A stretch of 64,000 bases of DNA from Leclercia adecarboxylata (GCF_006874705.1 NZ_CP035382.1:2170001-2234000), one strand, 5' to 3'. Numbered from the stretch's first letter, positions 45,243 to 54,289 are shown. Translations and numbers: made by a program. The notes: a model not told the origin generated them from the letters alone.

Positions 45243-46259
45243 TCAGGCGCTGTAGCCCCCGGGATTGTTCTTCTGCCAGTTCCAGGCGTCGCGCATCATC
45301 TCCTCGAGGTTGCGCGTGGCCTGCCATCCCAGCTGCTGGCGCGCCAGCGATGAATCCGACCAGCACTCTGCCACGTCGCCGGAACGCCTGCCGACAATTC
45401 GGTAGTTGATTTTGGTCTGCGCGGCTTTTTCAAAGGCCCTGATCAGGTCAATCACTGAATAGCCCACCCCGGTGCCGAGATTGATGGCCTTAAACGCCTC
45501 GCCGTCATCTTTATGATCCAGCGCGGCAAGGTGGCCATAGGCGAGATCCATCACGTGAATATAGTCACGCACGCCGGTGCCATCCGGCGTTGGATAATCA
45601 TCACCAAAGACGGTCAGGCACGCCAGCTTGCCGATGGCCACCTGTGAAATATAGGGCACAAGGTTATTCGGGATACCGTTCGGATCCTCCCCCAGACGCC
45701 CGGAGGGGTGTGCGCCAACGGGATTGAAATAGCGCAGGCAGGCGATCCTGAAGTACGGCTCGGCAACGGAGAAGTCACGTAAAATATGCTCCACCATCAG
45801 CTTGGAGGTACCGTACGGATTCGTGGTACCGCCGGTGCGGGACTGTTCGCTTAAAGGAACGGATTCGGGGTTGCCATATACCGTTGCCGATGAGCTGAAA
45901 ATAAGACTGTGCACGCCCGCACGCTGCATTTCATCCAAAAGCACCATGGTTCCGACGACATTATTTTCATAATAGGCGAGAGGCCGGACAATAGAGTCTG
46001 AAACCGATTTAAGACCGGCGAAATGGATAACGTCAGAAATGGTATGTTGCGCGAAAAGTTTTTTTAACGCGTCGCGATCCAGAATATCAGCGATGCAGAC
46101 CACCGGCTGTTTGCCCGTTAATTCTGCGACCCGGATTAATGACTCCTGCGAGGCATTGGAGAGGTTATCAATGACGACGACATCTTCACCTCTCTCCAGT
46201 AAAGCCAGCACCGTGTGTGAACCAATATAGCCTGCGCCACCCGTGACCAGAATTGCCAT
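45243..46259 (-). CDS. galE: UDP-glucose 4-epimerase
   Basis: A 338-residue short-chain dehydrogenase-type epimerase. NAD-binding GGAGYIGSHT is at residues 7-16; the catalytic SSSATVYG and YGTSK (Tyr-x3-Lys) are present, as is RYFNPVGAHPSG. It interconverts UDP-glucose and UDP-galactose, so galactose is probably a component of the exopolysaccharide. It is convergent with the cluster and likely a second copy in addition to the gal-operon gene (inferred; that operon is not in this window). Confidence 0.93.
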   Translation of the reverse strand: MAILVTGGAGYIGSHTVLALLERGEDVVVIDNLSNASQESLIRVAELTGKQPVVCIADILDRDALKKLFAQHTISDVIHFAGLKSVSDSIVRPLAYYENNVVGTMVLLDEMQRAGVHSLIFSSSATVYGNPESVPLSEQSRTGGTTNPYGTSKLMVEHILRDFSVAEPYFRIACLRYFNPVGAHPSGRLGEDPNGIPNNLVPYISQVAIGKLACLTVFGDDYPTPDGTGVRDYIHVMDLAYGHLAALDHKDDGEAFKAINLGTGVGYSVIDLIRAFEKAAQTKINYRIVGRRSGDVAECWSDSSLARQQLGWQATRNLEEMMRDAWNWQKNNPGGYSA

Positions 46260-46380
46260 AATAAATCCCCCAAAAAGCCATCGCCGGCCGACACAAAAAG
46301 TTGCCGGAACAGAGATGCGCTTTCACAGTGTTTTATTTTGCCGCTCTGGTTAGCGTAGTGCGACTTCCCCATATTGTCAC

Positions 46381-47307
46381 TTAGCTAAGCAGCCGCTTAC
46401 GGTGGTTGACCATAATTTTATACGCCAGTTTTTTAAGCGTAGAGAGCAGGCTGAATGTCAGGTGCTTGGTATCGTAGACAATATAATTGTCGGTGAAGTT
46501 TAAGGTGTGAATACCATCACTGTTATTGATCGACGCGCTTATTTTCCCTACCAGTTTTTCTTCATATTTATCCGGGGTTAAGCTGGTCAATTCTTTGATG
46601 AAGATGGATTTTCCGTATACATCAGGATTGCACTCCTGGGTAAAGAGGTAGGTTTTGTTGTTGATCGAGTACGGCTTGCCGGCACCTCTGAAATGCACGT
46701 TGCAGACATCCAGGTTTGGGGAGATCAGCTTCCAGTCGCCAAGAATGCCATCAGAAGTGTGAATAACCAGTTCGTTATCCATGGTCGTCGAGACCAGATA
46801 ACTGACGCCATTCAACTCGAAGACGACGTTATCCGTGACGGCCATATCGGAGACCAGCACTTTGACCTTTTCCCAGCGCGCGGGGAAATCGACGGACTGG
46901 AACAGAATCACCTCTTTGCGTTCTGCCGACTCCGGGATCATGAACAGCTTACCGTCGAGCTGGAACAGGAACGGGAAAGAGAGATGACATTTTAATTCAT
47001 CAAACCCTTCCAGCTTCACGTCATCAATCTCTTCCAGATCTTTATTCAGGATGCGGCATCGCAGCACCCCTTTTGAGTTAAGGAAGGAAAACGCTTCATA
47101 AAAAACATACAGCAGATCGTCTTTATCAATAATAAAAGGATCGGCCTGGAAGATATATTTTTTATCAAGCTGCTGTGCTTTGGCGTTACTGAGGATATCC
47201 AGCGTGTTCTCCGGGAAAACGTGCTGGCCATAGCTGTTAATGACCATGATGTCCCAGGACTCATGGAAGAACAGCTTTTTGATTATCCTGTTATTTTTAT
47301 TAAACAT
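46381..47307 (-). CDS. Predicted five-bladed beta-propeller protein (GH43/GINT1-N-like)
   Basis: 308 residues from MFNKNNRI at 47305-47307, with AGGA upstream. A longer frame to 47862 overlaps the divergent gene and is rejected. Repeated blades carry FQADPFIIDKDDLLYVFYEA, CHLSFPFLFQLDGKLFMIPE and FRGAGKPYSINNKTYLFTQ, the 'adPf...ylFyE' pattern of GH43-like propellers and of glycosyltransferase-associated propeller domains. No signal peptide is seen. Sequence is AT-rich. It may modify or transfer to the EPS sugar; function is uncertain. Confidence 0.55.
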   Translation of the reverse strand: MFNKNNRIIKKLFFHESWDIMVINSYGQHVFPENTLDILSNAKAQQLDKKYIFQADPFIIDKDDLLYVFYEAFSFLNSKGVLRCRILNKDLEEIDDVKLEGFDELKCHLSFPFLFQLDGKLFMIPESAERKEVILFQSVDFPARWEKVKVLVSDMAVTDNVVFELNGVSYLVSTTMDNELVIHTSDGILGDWKLISPNLDVCNVHFRGAGKPYSINNKTYLFTQECNPDVYGKSIFIKELTSLTPDKYEEKLVGKISASINNSDGIHTLNFTDNYIVYDTKHLTFSLLSTLKKLAYKIMVNHRKRLLS

Positions 47308-47537
47308 TTTATCCTGCTTCTCAGAGGAAATATGAATAAATCCAGAATGTGCTGTCATAAACAGCACGAGGAAAAGCGGTACGTCATGTGTATAACAACC
47401 ATATGACCAATGTTTCTTTAAATAAATAATGTAAAAGGGTGAGTCCGGGATATATCTTATGAAATAAAATGAGGTCATCTTTCGCGCGGGCTTGTCAGCC
47501 GCGCCTGTAATACTCGCTCCCGGGAAAAGAGGCATTG
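47308..47537. other. Divergent intergenic region between the propeller and DUF4832 genes
   Basis: A 230-bp AT-rich gap between two divergent genes. It presumably holds both promoters; no specific site is recognised. Confidence 0.3.
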
Positions 47538-48962
47538 ATGCATTTACACGATCTGCTATGCAAAAAAAATCGGTATTTGTTGTGGGTCGCCGGGGCGCTT
47601 GCGCTCTCGTCGGGGTGGGCGAAGGCGGAGAGTGCGGAACCGCTGCAAACGGTGAATCCTCCAGCCATCGGCGGACTGCTGACCAATCCGGGCAATGGCG
47701 TGGCCCGTTTTCACAACCAGGACCTAAGCATCGCGCAGTATCCGGCGACGGGCCTCGAGTATCGTCGCTACTACTGGAGCGAAGTTGAACCGCGGGAAGG
47801 GCAGTACAATTTTGCGCTGGTGGATGAGGGGTTTGCCGCTGCGGCAGCGCATCAGCCGGCAATGAACGTTGGTCTGCGTTTTATGATCCTCGACGGGCCT
47901 GAGTCAGGCTCTGAGATCCCGGAGTGGCTGATCAACAAGGGGATCAAAGGCACATGGACGCCGGATCATAAGACCTTTGTCCCCGATCTGGACGATCCTA
48001 CCTATATTGCCTACGCCCAGCGTCTTCTTCAGGCCTTTGGCGCGCGTTATAACAATAACCCCGAGCTGGCCTTTATCGATATCGGGATGGTGGGCTCATG
48101 GGGGGAGTGGCACAACAGTAATTTCCCGACCCTGAAGCCGTTGCAGGAACGTTACCCTCCCGAACTGCTCAATCGCTATGTCGACATGCACTTCAGTGCC
48201 TTCCCTGATACCCCTAAAATCATGCTGCTCAACGGTTATGATTCTGTGGCCTGGGCGTCGAAGAGAGGGGCAGGCTGGCGTGCGGACTGCTGGGGCGACT
48301 GGCGTAACTTTAGCCCCAGCTGGAGCCATATGGGCAATGATTACCCGGAGCGCATTGCGGCGGCACAGGCGGCCTGGCCGGGGTTCAACCAGGCGTGGAA
48401 AAAAGCGCCCGTCAGCCTGGAGATTTGCGGCCACATGGCGGAATGGCTGAGCGAGCAGAAGTATACCCGGGAAAAGGTACAGGCCACCTTTGACTGGGCC
48501 CTGGCACAGCATGCCAGCACCCTGAACCTGAAATCTACCGACGTGCCGCAGGTGTACCGCGATATCCTCGATAAGGCGCTGACGAAGATCGGTTATCGCT
48601 TCCGGGTGGTGTCGCTGACCCATCCGGCAAGTGCTGGTGCCGGACAGGCCGTTTCGCTCAGCAGCCAGTGGTCAAACGACGGCGTGGCGCCGATATATTT
48701 GCGCTATACCCTCGCCTGGCGTTTACAGGACAAGCGCGGAAGCACGGTCGTGCAGGGCAACGCCGGGGATGATATTCGTCAATGGCTACCGGGTAGCCAC
48801 AGCTCGGCGTATCAGCTGGCAACCCCGCCTGGCCTGGCGGCAGGACGCTACCAGCTGGATGTGGCGCTGGTGGATAAAACCGGTAAGGCGCGTATTCAGC
48901 TCGCCAACGAGGGAAAGCTGAGCGATGGCTGGTACCGGCTGTCGTCGGTGATGATTAACTGA
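47538..48962 (+). CDS. Secreted DUF4832/DUF4874-type glycoside-hydrolase-like protein
   Basis: 474 residues from ATG 47538 (TTG one codon earlier is possible). A signal peptide ends near GWAKA. A (beta/alpha)8-like domain has YRRYYWSEVEPREGQYNF, GLRFMILDG, FIDIGMVGSWGEWHN (acidic residues as in GH active sites) and AWASKRGAGWRADCWGDW. A C-terminal beta-sandwich (about 375-474) follows, as in DUF4832 proteins. It may act on the exopolysaccharide at the cell surface; no activity is known for certain. Confidence 0.75.
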   Translation: MHLHDLLCKKNRYLLWVAGALALSSGWAKAESAEPLQTVNPPAIGGLLTNPGNGVARFHNQDLSIAQYPATGLEYRRYYWSEVEPREGQYNFALVDEGFAAAAAHQPAMNVGLRFMILDGPESGSEIPEWLINKGIKGTWTPDHKTFVPDLDDPTYIAYAQRLLQAFGARYNNNPELAFIDIGMVGSWGEWHNSNFPTLKPLQERYPPELLNRYVDMHFSAFPDTPKIMLLNGYDSVAWASKRGAGWRADCWGDWRNFSPSWSHMGNDYPERIAAAQAAWPGFNQAWKKAPVSLEICGHMAEWLSEQKYTREKVQATFDWALAQHASTLNLKSTDVPQVYRDILDKALTKIGYRFRVVSLTHPASAGAGQAVSLSSQWSNDGVAPIYLRYTLAWRLQDKRGSTVVQGNAGDDIRQWLPGSHSSAYQLATPPGLAAGRYQLDVALVDKTGKARIQLANEGKLSDGWYRLSSVMIN

Positions 48963-48979
48963 AGATTAGCTCCAGTAAA

Positions 48980-49001
48980 AAGCCCCGCAGAAGGGGCTGT
49001 G
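48980..49001 (-). terminator. Terminator for the 49.0-49.8 kb minus-strand genes
   Basis: On the minus strand AGCCCC-TTCTGC-GGGGCT is followed by TTTTT. It lies between the convergent DUF4832 gene and the unknown genes. Confidence 0.7.
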
Positions 49002-49002
49002 C

Positions 49003-49125
49003 TCAGTAATAATAGACATAGGGCTTAGTGGGATGAGGGAACAGAACGCCATCGGGATCGGCTCCCTTCCTGATACGTGCGATAGCTGTGGACTCCTTTG
49101 CCCGACGTGGCCTGGTCATATACAT
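49003..49125 (-). CDS. Possible small protein (40 aa), unknown
   Basis: A 40-codon frame (MYMTRPRRAKESTAIAR...TKPYVYYY) that begins 11 bp after the stop of the 49137-49814 gene and ends just before the terminator. It is basic at the N-terminus with a Tyr-rich end. No good Shine-Dalgarno is present, so it could be a gene fragment or non-coding. No family recognised. Confidence 0.25.
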   Translation of the reverse strand: MYMTRPRRAKESTAIARIRKGADPDGVLFPHPTKPYVYYY

Positions 49126-49136
49126 ACGGGGCAGGC

Positions 49137-49814
49137 TTATTCTTTAATTTTCAGTGGCGTGGAGATCGTTTTATCTGAGTAGCAGACACGTGCAGGCACA
49201 TCAGAAATCCAGTTACGTTCTCCACGACTACGAAAATCTGCAATAGCCGTTTCAATCACAGCCCGGTTTAATCTGTCAGCCTCAACGACAATCTGCAAAC
49301 CAATCCCGGAAGCGTATCCAGGTAAGATGCGGTAACCGCAGTAAATGGCTGGCGGATTATCCCGTGCGATTTCCAGCGCGCGTTTATCGATAAAATCATT
49401 AAAGGTTAAGCCGTCAAACTGCGGGTACTTTAGTGCGGGCTTGCGCAGCCATCTCTTGCCATTGCTACTGACGTCAGGTGTGAAATCAAGGTGCATTTCC
49501 TGCTGTGTTTCAGCGGCATTCAGCTTCGAAAAAGCCTCGTTGAAAGCAATATTTTCTACGGCATCGGCAAAAGCCACATTCGCTGTGATGATCTCCGCAT
49601 TCCAGAAAATAGCGGGATCCTTGCTGAGAAAAATGATATCGCTCCAGGTCCAGCGGCCACTGGCGAGAGCTACCGCCTGGTCGCATTCATCATAGAAGAT
49701 GCCGCCCAGCCTATCGCGTTCACGATAAATAAGGTTTTTGATGTGTAAGGTTTTAGCCCGACGTTTTCGACGCGAAAGAGAGGTGAATGGCGTATGTTTG
49801 CGGCCCATGGGCAT
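49137..49814 (-). CDS. Hypothetical protein next to tRNA-Phe, possible island remnant
   Basis: A 225-residue soluble protein, unrecognised. The N-terminus is strongly basic (GRKHTPFTSLSRRKRRAKT), there is no signal or membrane segment, and the middle is mixed helix/strand (DIIFLSKDPAIFWNAEIITANVAF). Met3 is an alternative start. It lies between the EPS region and tRNA-Phe, a common integration target, so it may be what remains of a genomic island or phage. Function unknown. Confidence 0.55.
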   Translation of the reverse strand: MPMGRKHTPFTSLSRRKRRAKTLHIKNLIYRERDRLGGIFYDECDQAVALASGRWTWSDIIFLSKDPAIFWNAEIITANVAFADAVENIAFNEAFSKLNAAETQQEMHLDFTPDVSSNGKRWLRKPALKYPQFDGLTFNDFIDKRALEIARDNPPAIYCGYRILPGYASGIGLQIVVEADRLNRAVIETAIADFRSRGERNWISDVPARVCYSDKTISTPLKIKE

Positions 49815-49922
49815 CTCTGCGAATGTTCGCTGGGAGAAATCCAGCCGTATAGGCTATCTGAAATGTTGTAACTGTGGAAGCATTGGGTGGGTCAGTTGAC
49901 AGGATTGCGCCGAATCAAAAGC

Positions 49923-49944
49923 AAAAAACCCGCCATAGGCGGGT
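49923..49944 (-). terminator. Terminator of tRNA-Phe
   Basis: On the minus strand ACCCGCC-TAT-GGCGGGT is followed by TTTTT, 13 bp after the tRNA CCA end. Confidence 0.85.
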
Positions 49945-49956
49945 TCTTCTAAATAG

Positions 49957-50032
49957 TGGTGCCCGGACTCGGAATCGAACCAAGGACACGGGGATTTTCA
50001 ATCCCCTGCTCTACCGACTGAGCTATCCGGGC
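49957..50032 (-). tRNA. pheU: tRNA-Phe (GAA)
   Basis: A 76-nt cloverleaf with encoded CCA: acceptor GCCCGGA/TCCGGGC, D-arm AGCTCAGTCGGTAGAGC, anticodon GAA at 49997-49999 in loop TTGAAAA, and T-arm GGTTCGATTCC. As far as recalled it is identical to E. coli tRNA-Phe, and pheU sits upstream of yjdC there as well. Confidence 0.97.
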
Positions 50033-50138
50033 AACGGGGCGCATTAAACCGCAATCAGGTACGGTCGTCAACCTTATTTCGGGAAAAGCTGTTCAACTGC
50101 TTAAGATTGCGGCAATCTGTCGGTTTGCGCGTCGATTC

Positions 50139-50156
50139 TGCACAAATCTTCCAGAC
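50139..50156 (+). promoter_or_regulatory. 18-bp motif upstream of the AraC-type gene
   Basis: TGCACAAATCTTCCAGAC, 17 of 18 identical to the motif before the LysE-type gene at 51014-51031. The duplicated motif is the likely binding site of the AraC-type regulator and suggests autoregulation. Confidence 0.55.
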
Positions 50157-50203
50157 AGAAAGATAAGCCCGGGCAATGCTGACAGCGAAAAAGGGGGACG
50201 ACA

Positions 50204-51046
50204 GTGAAGGACTGGCTTGAACTGCGACAGCATGCGGATACGGGGATTGAAACTATCAAGGCGCACTTTGAAGGGCACGCCTACGATCCGCACTGGCACG
50301 ACAGCTATCTGGTGGGGATCACCCTCAGCGGCACCCAGCAGTTCCATTGCCGCCGTGAGCGTCACCGTAGCCATCCGGGGGATGCGTTCCTGCTTGAGCC
50401 AGGCGAGATACACGATGGCGACGCCCCCGTCGCGGGCGGCTTCACCTATCTGACGTTCTACCTTGATGAACGCTGGCTCACCAACACCCTGCATGGCCTG
50501 TATGATTCCACGCCCGGCAGCTATTCCCTGCATTTCACCCAAACCCTGACCCGCGAGCCGCAGCTGGTGCGAACCATTGGTGATACCTTTGCGACCCTGC
50601 ACAATGACGAAATGAAGATCGTGCAGCAAAGCACGATGGATAATCTGCTGGCGCAGCTCACGTCTCATTGTCACTGGCGCAAAAAATTACCGTCGCAGGT
50701 GCAGAGCGCGGCGGTAGCGCACCGGGCCCGGGACTATCTTTATGCTCATCTGGGCGACAATATCGGCCTCTCCGATCTGGCCCGGGAGACCGGCACCGAT
50801 CGCTTCACGCTCACCCGCTGCTTCAAGCGCGAGTTTCATCTGGCGCCGCATGCCTGGCTCATACAGCTGCGGCTGGCCAAAGCACGGCAGTTTCTGGCGC
50901 GCGGGGAGCAGCCCGTCGACGTGGCGGCGGCGCTGGGGTTTGCCGATCAAAGCCATTTAGGTCGCTGGTTCCAGCGGGCTTACCGTATTACGCCGGCCCA
51001 CTACCGTCGGTTATGCACAAACCTTCCAGACGTTTCCAGAAAATAG
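50204..51046 (+). CDS. AraC-family transcriptional regulator
   Basis: A 280-residue regulator with GTG start preceded by AAAGGGGG. The N-terminal cupin-type ligand domain contains HWHDSYLVGITLSG and GDAFLLEPGEIHDG. The C-terminal double helix-turn-helix (about 175-275) has LARETGTDRFTLTRCFKREF and ALGFADQSHLGRWFQRAY. It is immediately upstream of a LysE-type exporter, an arrangement common for regulators that sense the exporter's substrate (probably an amino acid). Confidence 0.92.
   Translation: MKDWLELRQHADTGIETIKAHFEGHAYDPHWHDSYLVGITLSGTQQFHCRRERHRSHPGDAFLLEPGEIHDGDAPVAGGFTYLTFYLDERWLTNTLHGLYDSTPGSYSLHFTQTLTREPQLVRTIGDTFATLHNDEMKIVQQSTMDNLLAQLTSHCHWRKKLPSQVQSAAVAHRARDYLYAHLGDNIGLSDLARETGTDRFTLTRCFKREFHLAPHAWLIQLRLAKARQFLARGEQPVDVAAALGFADQSHLGRWFQRAYRITPAHYRRLCTNLPDVSRK
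51014..51031 (+). promoter_or_regulatory. 18-bp motif upstream of the LysE-type gene
   Basis: TGCACAAACCTTCCAGAC lies inside the 3' end of the regulator gene, 52 bp before the exporter start. Both motif copies are followed by CGG(G)CAATG. Confidence 0.55.
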
Positions 51047-51082
51047 CGGCAATGTCAGGGCTCTGATAAAAAGGAGTCGCCT

Positions 51083-51673
51083 GTGAACCTGATGCCGTTT
51101 CTGTTATTTGCTTTTGTCGCCTCGATAACGCCGGGGCCAACCAATATTCTTGTTCTGACCAACAGCCAGCACTACGGGATGAAGGCAACTCTGCCCGCGC
51201 TGGTGAGCGCCTGCGCGGCGGCCAGCGCCATTGTACTGATTTCGGGAGCCGGGGCGGGGGAGCTGCTGCGTCAGTATCCGCTGGTGCGTCAGGTGATGAG
51301 CTGGGCTGGGGTGCTGTGGTTAAGCTGGATGAGCTGGCAGCTGTTTTGTGCCCCCGCGGCAAACGTCTCCCGCCCAGGGCATACCCGCTTTACCGCACGG
51401 GCGGCAGCGTTACTGCAGGTGATCAATCCCAAAACCTGGATGATGGCGCTGGCGGTCGTCAGCCTGTTTGCCCCTGCGGGAGAGCATGTGTTACGGGATG
51501 TCGCGCTGATGGCGCTCTGGTTCCTGCTGATCTCCGTAGCCTGCCTGATGTGCTGGGCATGGCTGGGACAGGCGGTAAACAGGCTGTTTCGGACCGCTGC
51601 GGCGATGGTGCGTTTTCAGCGCCTGATGGCGCTGTGTCTCTTCATTTCTGCCTGGGCGGGAATGCTGGCTTAA
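51083..51673 (+). CDS. LysE/RhtB-family amino-acid exporter
   Basis: A 196-residue inner-membrane protein with GTG start and AAGGAG upstream. Six hydrophobic segments and the LysE-family N-terminus ([22 protein letters not shown]) are visible, with [14 protein letters not shown] in the second half. Exports amino acids or small metabolites; substrate unknown. Its stop shares TTAA with the convergent yjdC stop. Confidence 0.88.
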   Translation: MNLMPFLLFAFVASITPGPTNILVLTNSQHYGMKATLPALVSACAAASAIVLISGAGAGELLRQYPLVRQVMSWAGVLWLSWMSWQLFCAPAANVSRPGHTRFTARAAALLQVINPKTWMMALAVVSLFAPAGEHVLRDVALMALWFLLISVACLMCWAWLGQAVNRLFRTAAAMVRFQRLMALCLFISAWAGMLA

Positions 51674-52245
51674 GTCAGCGCCCCGCCTTTGCGACACTGC
51701 GCGAAATGAAGAATATCTTCCGCCAGCCGCTGTGCCGTATCGACATCGGCCTGGCTGCGGTTAACCAGCATCCGGCTGAGGCAGCCTTCCATAATCAGAT
51801 CCATCTGCTTTGCCACCATCGCCGGATCGTCCACTTCCAGGGTGGTCAGCAGTTCATGCGTAAAATCATGCGAGGCGCGCTTTTGCTGGTCGGCAAGCTG
51901 GTGGATCGGGTGCCCCGGATCCGGGAAAAAGGTGCAGGCGGCAATAAACAGGCACCCCGGGTAGCGGTGGTTACGCACGCATTCGGTAAGCGCAGAGTAG
52001 CGCGCCAGTAACTTTTGCTCTGCCGAGAGCTCGGTGTTGAGCATCAACTGCCTGCGCCAGGTATCCACCTGCTGGCTGAGATAACGCAGGGAATCGTACA
52101 GCAGCGCCTCTTTATCGGGCCAGAAACGGCGTACTTCATCCAGAGGATAATTAACACGTTCGGCAACCATTTCCAGCGAGGTGCTGGCTATCCCTTGAAT
52201 TTCAAGCAATTGCAGGGTTGCGCCCAGAACATCTTCACGTTGCAC
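51670..52245 (-). CDS. yjdC: TetR-family regulator YjdC
   Basis: A 191-residue TetR-type regulator. The N-terminal helix-turn-helix (about 5-50) shows [36 protein letters not shown]-terminal ligand-binding helical domain follows. It lies 47 bp downstream of dsbD on the same strand, as in E. coli. The ligand is unknown. Confidence 0.92.
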   Translation of the reverse strand: MQREDVLGATLQLLEIQGIASTSLEMVAERVNYPLDEVRRFWPDKEALLYDSLRYLSQQVDTWRRQLMLNTELSAEQKLLARYSALTECVRNHRYPGCLFIAACTFFPDPGHPIHQLADQQKRASHDFTHELLTTLEVDDPAMVAKQMDLIMEGCLSRMLVNRSQADVDTAQRLAEDILHFAQCRKGGALT

Positions 52246-52292
52246 GGTTTTCTCCTCCGTTTACTTTCGTACTTTCCCGCTTAAAGTGTCGT

Positions 52293-53990
52293 TTACGGTT
52301 GGCGATCGCGCAAATGCGCACTGAACGTTGCGGCATCCATAAAACCCGTTACCCGCTGTGCGGGCTGCTCTTTACCTTGTGCGTTGAAAAACAAGATGGT
52401 GGGCAGGCCGAGCACATTAAGCTCCTTCAGCAGGGCTTTATCCTGTTCGCTGTTCGCCGTAACGTTGGCCTGCAGCAGGACGGTGTCTTTCAGGGCATTT
52501 TGCACCTGTGGGTCGCTGAAGGTGTATTTTTCGAACTCTTTGCAGGCGACGCACCAGTCGGCGTAGAGGTCGAGCATCACCGGCTTTCCCTCCGCCTGCG
52601 CCAGGGCGCGATGTAACGCGTCGATATTTTCGATCGGCGTGAAATTGAGGTGCGCCTGGCTTTGCGCGGCAGGCGAGCCAAAGGCCCAGTCCTGCAATGG
52701 ACGCACGCTGACCAGCGCGGCGGCCAGCAGCAGGATTTGCACGACGCGGATCCACGGCTTACTGGCGTTTAAGCTGCTGATAAAGGCCCAGCTAAAGAAC
52801 GCCACACCTAACATGGCCCACAGCCGCAGGCCCCAGACATCACCGATCACGCGCTCCAGCAGGAACACCGGCAGCGCCAGAATGACAAAACCAAACGCGG
52901 TTTTTACCGTCTCCATCCACAGGCCGCTCTTCGGCAGCAGGCGGTTGCCAAATACCGTCACCAGGATCAGCGGTAGCCCCATCCCGAGGGCGTAGAGATA
53001 CAGCGTGCCGCCGCCGAGCCACATATTTCCGCTCTGGGCGATATAGAGCAGGATGGCGCTGAGCGGGGCGGTGGTGCAGGGCGAGCAGATCAGCCCGGCA
53101 ATGGCCCCCATGGCAAAGACGCCGCCTACCGAGCCGCCCTGCTGGCGATTACTCATCAGCGTTAAGCGGGTTTGCAGGGAGGAGGGGAGCTGCAGACTGA
53201 ACAGGCCAAACATCGACAGCGCCAGCAGGATAAAGACTACCGAGAGCCCGATCAGCACCCCTGGGTGCTGGAGCGCCGCCTGGAACTGCAGGCCGGCCGC
53301 CGCGACGACCAGACCGAGCGCAGTATAGGTGAGCGCCATCCCCTGAACATAGATAAACGCCAGCAGCAGCGCGCGGCCGGTGGAGAGCCGCTGTTTGCCA
53401 CCGAGGACGATGCCGGAGATCAGCGGGTACATGGGCAACACGCACGGTGTGAAGGCGATACCGATGCCGATCAATAAGGCCCAGAGGGCGGGGAAGGGCA
53501 GTTCGCCTCCTGTGCTGGTCTTCTCCTCTAAGGGGAGAGGGGAAACCGCAAGGACGGCGGCCGCTTTCACTTCGCTGAGAGGAATGACTTTGGTTTCGGG
53601 TGGGTAGCACAGACCGGCGTCGGCACAGCCTTGATAAGTCACCGTCAGCGTAGCGCCTTTATCCGCCTGCACGACGGTGACAGGCACCGACAGCTGACCC
53701 CGGTAGATTTCGCTTTTGCCGTAAAATTCATCTTCGTGCGCCACCCCGGCGGGCAGCTGGAGGGCACCAACCTGTGCCTGAGCGGGCGTAATACCGATCT
53801 GCTTGCGGTAGAGGTAGTACCCCTCTTTCACCTGCCAGTTGAGATTCAGTTCATGTTGATTTTGCTGAAAATCGAAGACAAAAGCCTGGTCGGCAGGCGT
53901 GAAATTCGAGCGGCCGGGTGCATCAAACAACCCGGCAAGGACTGACGTGCTGCACAGCAGCAGGATTAGCGTAAGGAAGCGTTGAGCCAT
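52293..53990 (-). CDS. dsbD: Thiol:disulfide interchange protein DsbD
   Basis: A 565-residue transmembrane reductase that carries electrons from cytoplasmic thioredoxin to periplasmic DsbC, DsbG and CcmG. Signal peptide ends at SVLA; the alpha domain has cysteines in [11 protein letters not shown]. Eight membrane helices follow, with Cys pairs in [10 protein letters not shown] and [10 protein letters not shown]. The C-terminal thioredoxin-like gamma domain has [10 protein letters not shown] short palindrome (53522-53541) falls in the variable alpha-beta linker ([12 protein letters not shown]). It overlaps cutA by 25 bp. Confidence 0.96.
   Translation of the reverse strand: MAQRFLTLILLLCSTSVLAGLFDAPGRSNFTPADQAFVFDFQQNQHELNLNWQVKEGYYLYRKQIGITPAQAQVGALQLPAGVAHEDEFYGKSEIYRGQLSVPVTVVQADKGATLTVTYQGCADAGLCYPPETKVIPLSEVKAAAVLAVSPLPLEEKTSTGGELPFPALWALLIGIGIAFTPCVLPMYPLISGIVLGGKQRLSTGRALLLAFIYVQGMALTYTALGLVVAAAGLQFQAALQHPGVLIGLSVVFILLALSMFGLFSLQLPSSLQTRLTLMSNRQQGGSVGGVFAMGAIAGLICSPCTTAPLSAILLYIAQSGNMWLGGGTLYLYALGMGLPLILVTVFGNRLLPKSGLWMETVKTAFGFVILALPVFLLERVIGDVWGLRLWAMLGVAFFSWAFISSLNASKPWIRVVQILLLAAALVSVRPLQDWAFGSPAAQSQAHLNFTPIENIDALHRALAQAEGKPVMLDLYADWCVACKEFEKYTFSDPQVQNALKDTVLLQANVTANSEQDKALLKELNVLGLPTILFFNAQGKEQPAQRVTGFMDAATFSAHLRDRQP
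53522..53541. repeat. CCCTCTCCCC-family palindrome inside the dsbD linker
   Basis: TCTCCTCTAAGGGGAGAGG resembles the intergenic palindromes at 7111, 14095 and 30058. It keeps the dsbD frame and encodes part of the variable interdomain linker. Confidence 0.5.
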
Positions 53991-54289
53991 GAGAGATAGT
54001 CGTTATCGCCGTGGAGCACTGGCAGCACCAGCAGTTCCGGAGTCTGGTAAGGATGATGCGATTTGAGGCAGTCGAGGAGTGCTTGCTGATGGGCCACACT
54101 GGATTTAAGCAGCATCTGCACTTCGTACTCCTGTTCCAGTTTGCCTTCCCAGTAGTAGAGGGAAGTGGCGCCGGGGAGGATGGTCACGCAGGCAGCGAGC
54201 TTATCTGCCAGCACTTTGGCGGCAAGATCCTGGGCGGTAGCTTCATCGGGAGCGGTACACAGAACAACAACAGTGTCGGGCGTATTCAC
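53966..54289 (-). CDS. cutA: Divalent cation tolerance protein CutA
   Basis: A 107-residue trimeric ferredoxin-like protein. The copper-ligand region and core are visible: [41 protein letters not shown] and [18 protein letters not shown]. coli CutA is linked to copper tolerance. It is first in the cutA-dsbD-yjdC unit. Confidence 0.95.
   Translation of the reverse strand: MNTPDTVVVLCTAPDEATAQDLAAKVLADKLAACVTILPGATSLYYWEGKLEQEYEVQMLLKSSVAHQQALLDCLKSHHPYQTPELLVLPVLHGDNDYLSWLNASLR

Noticed and set aside
47308..47862. N-terminal extension of the beta-propeller gene (upstream frame to 47862)
   Set aside because: It overlaps the divergent DUF4832 gene, is Pro/Arg-rich and low-quality, and a good RBS precedes ATG 47307.
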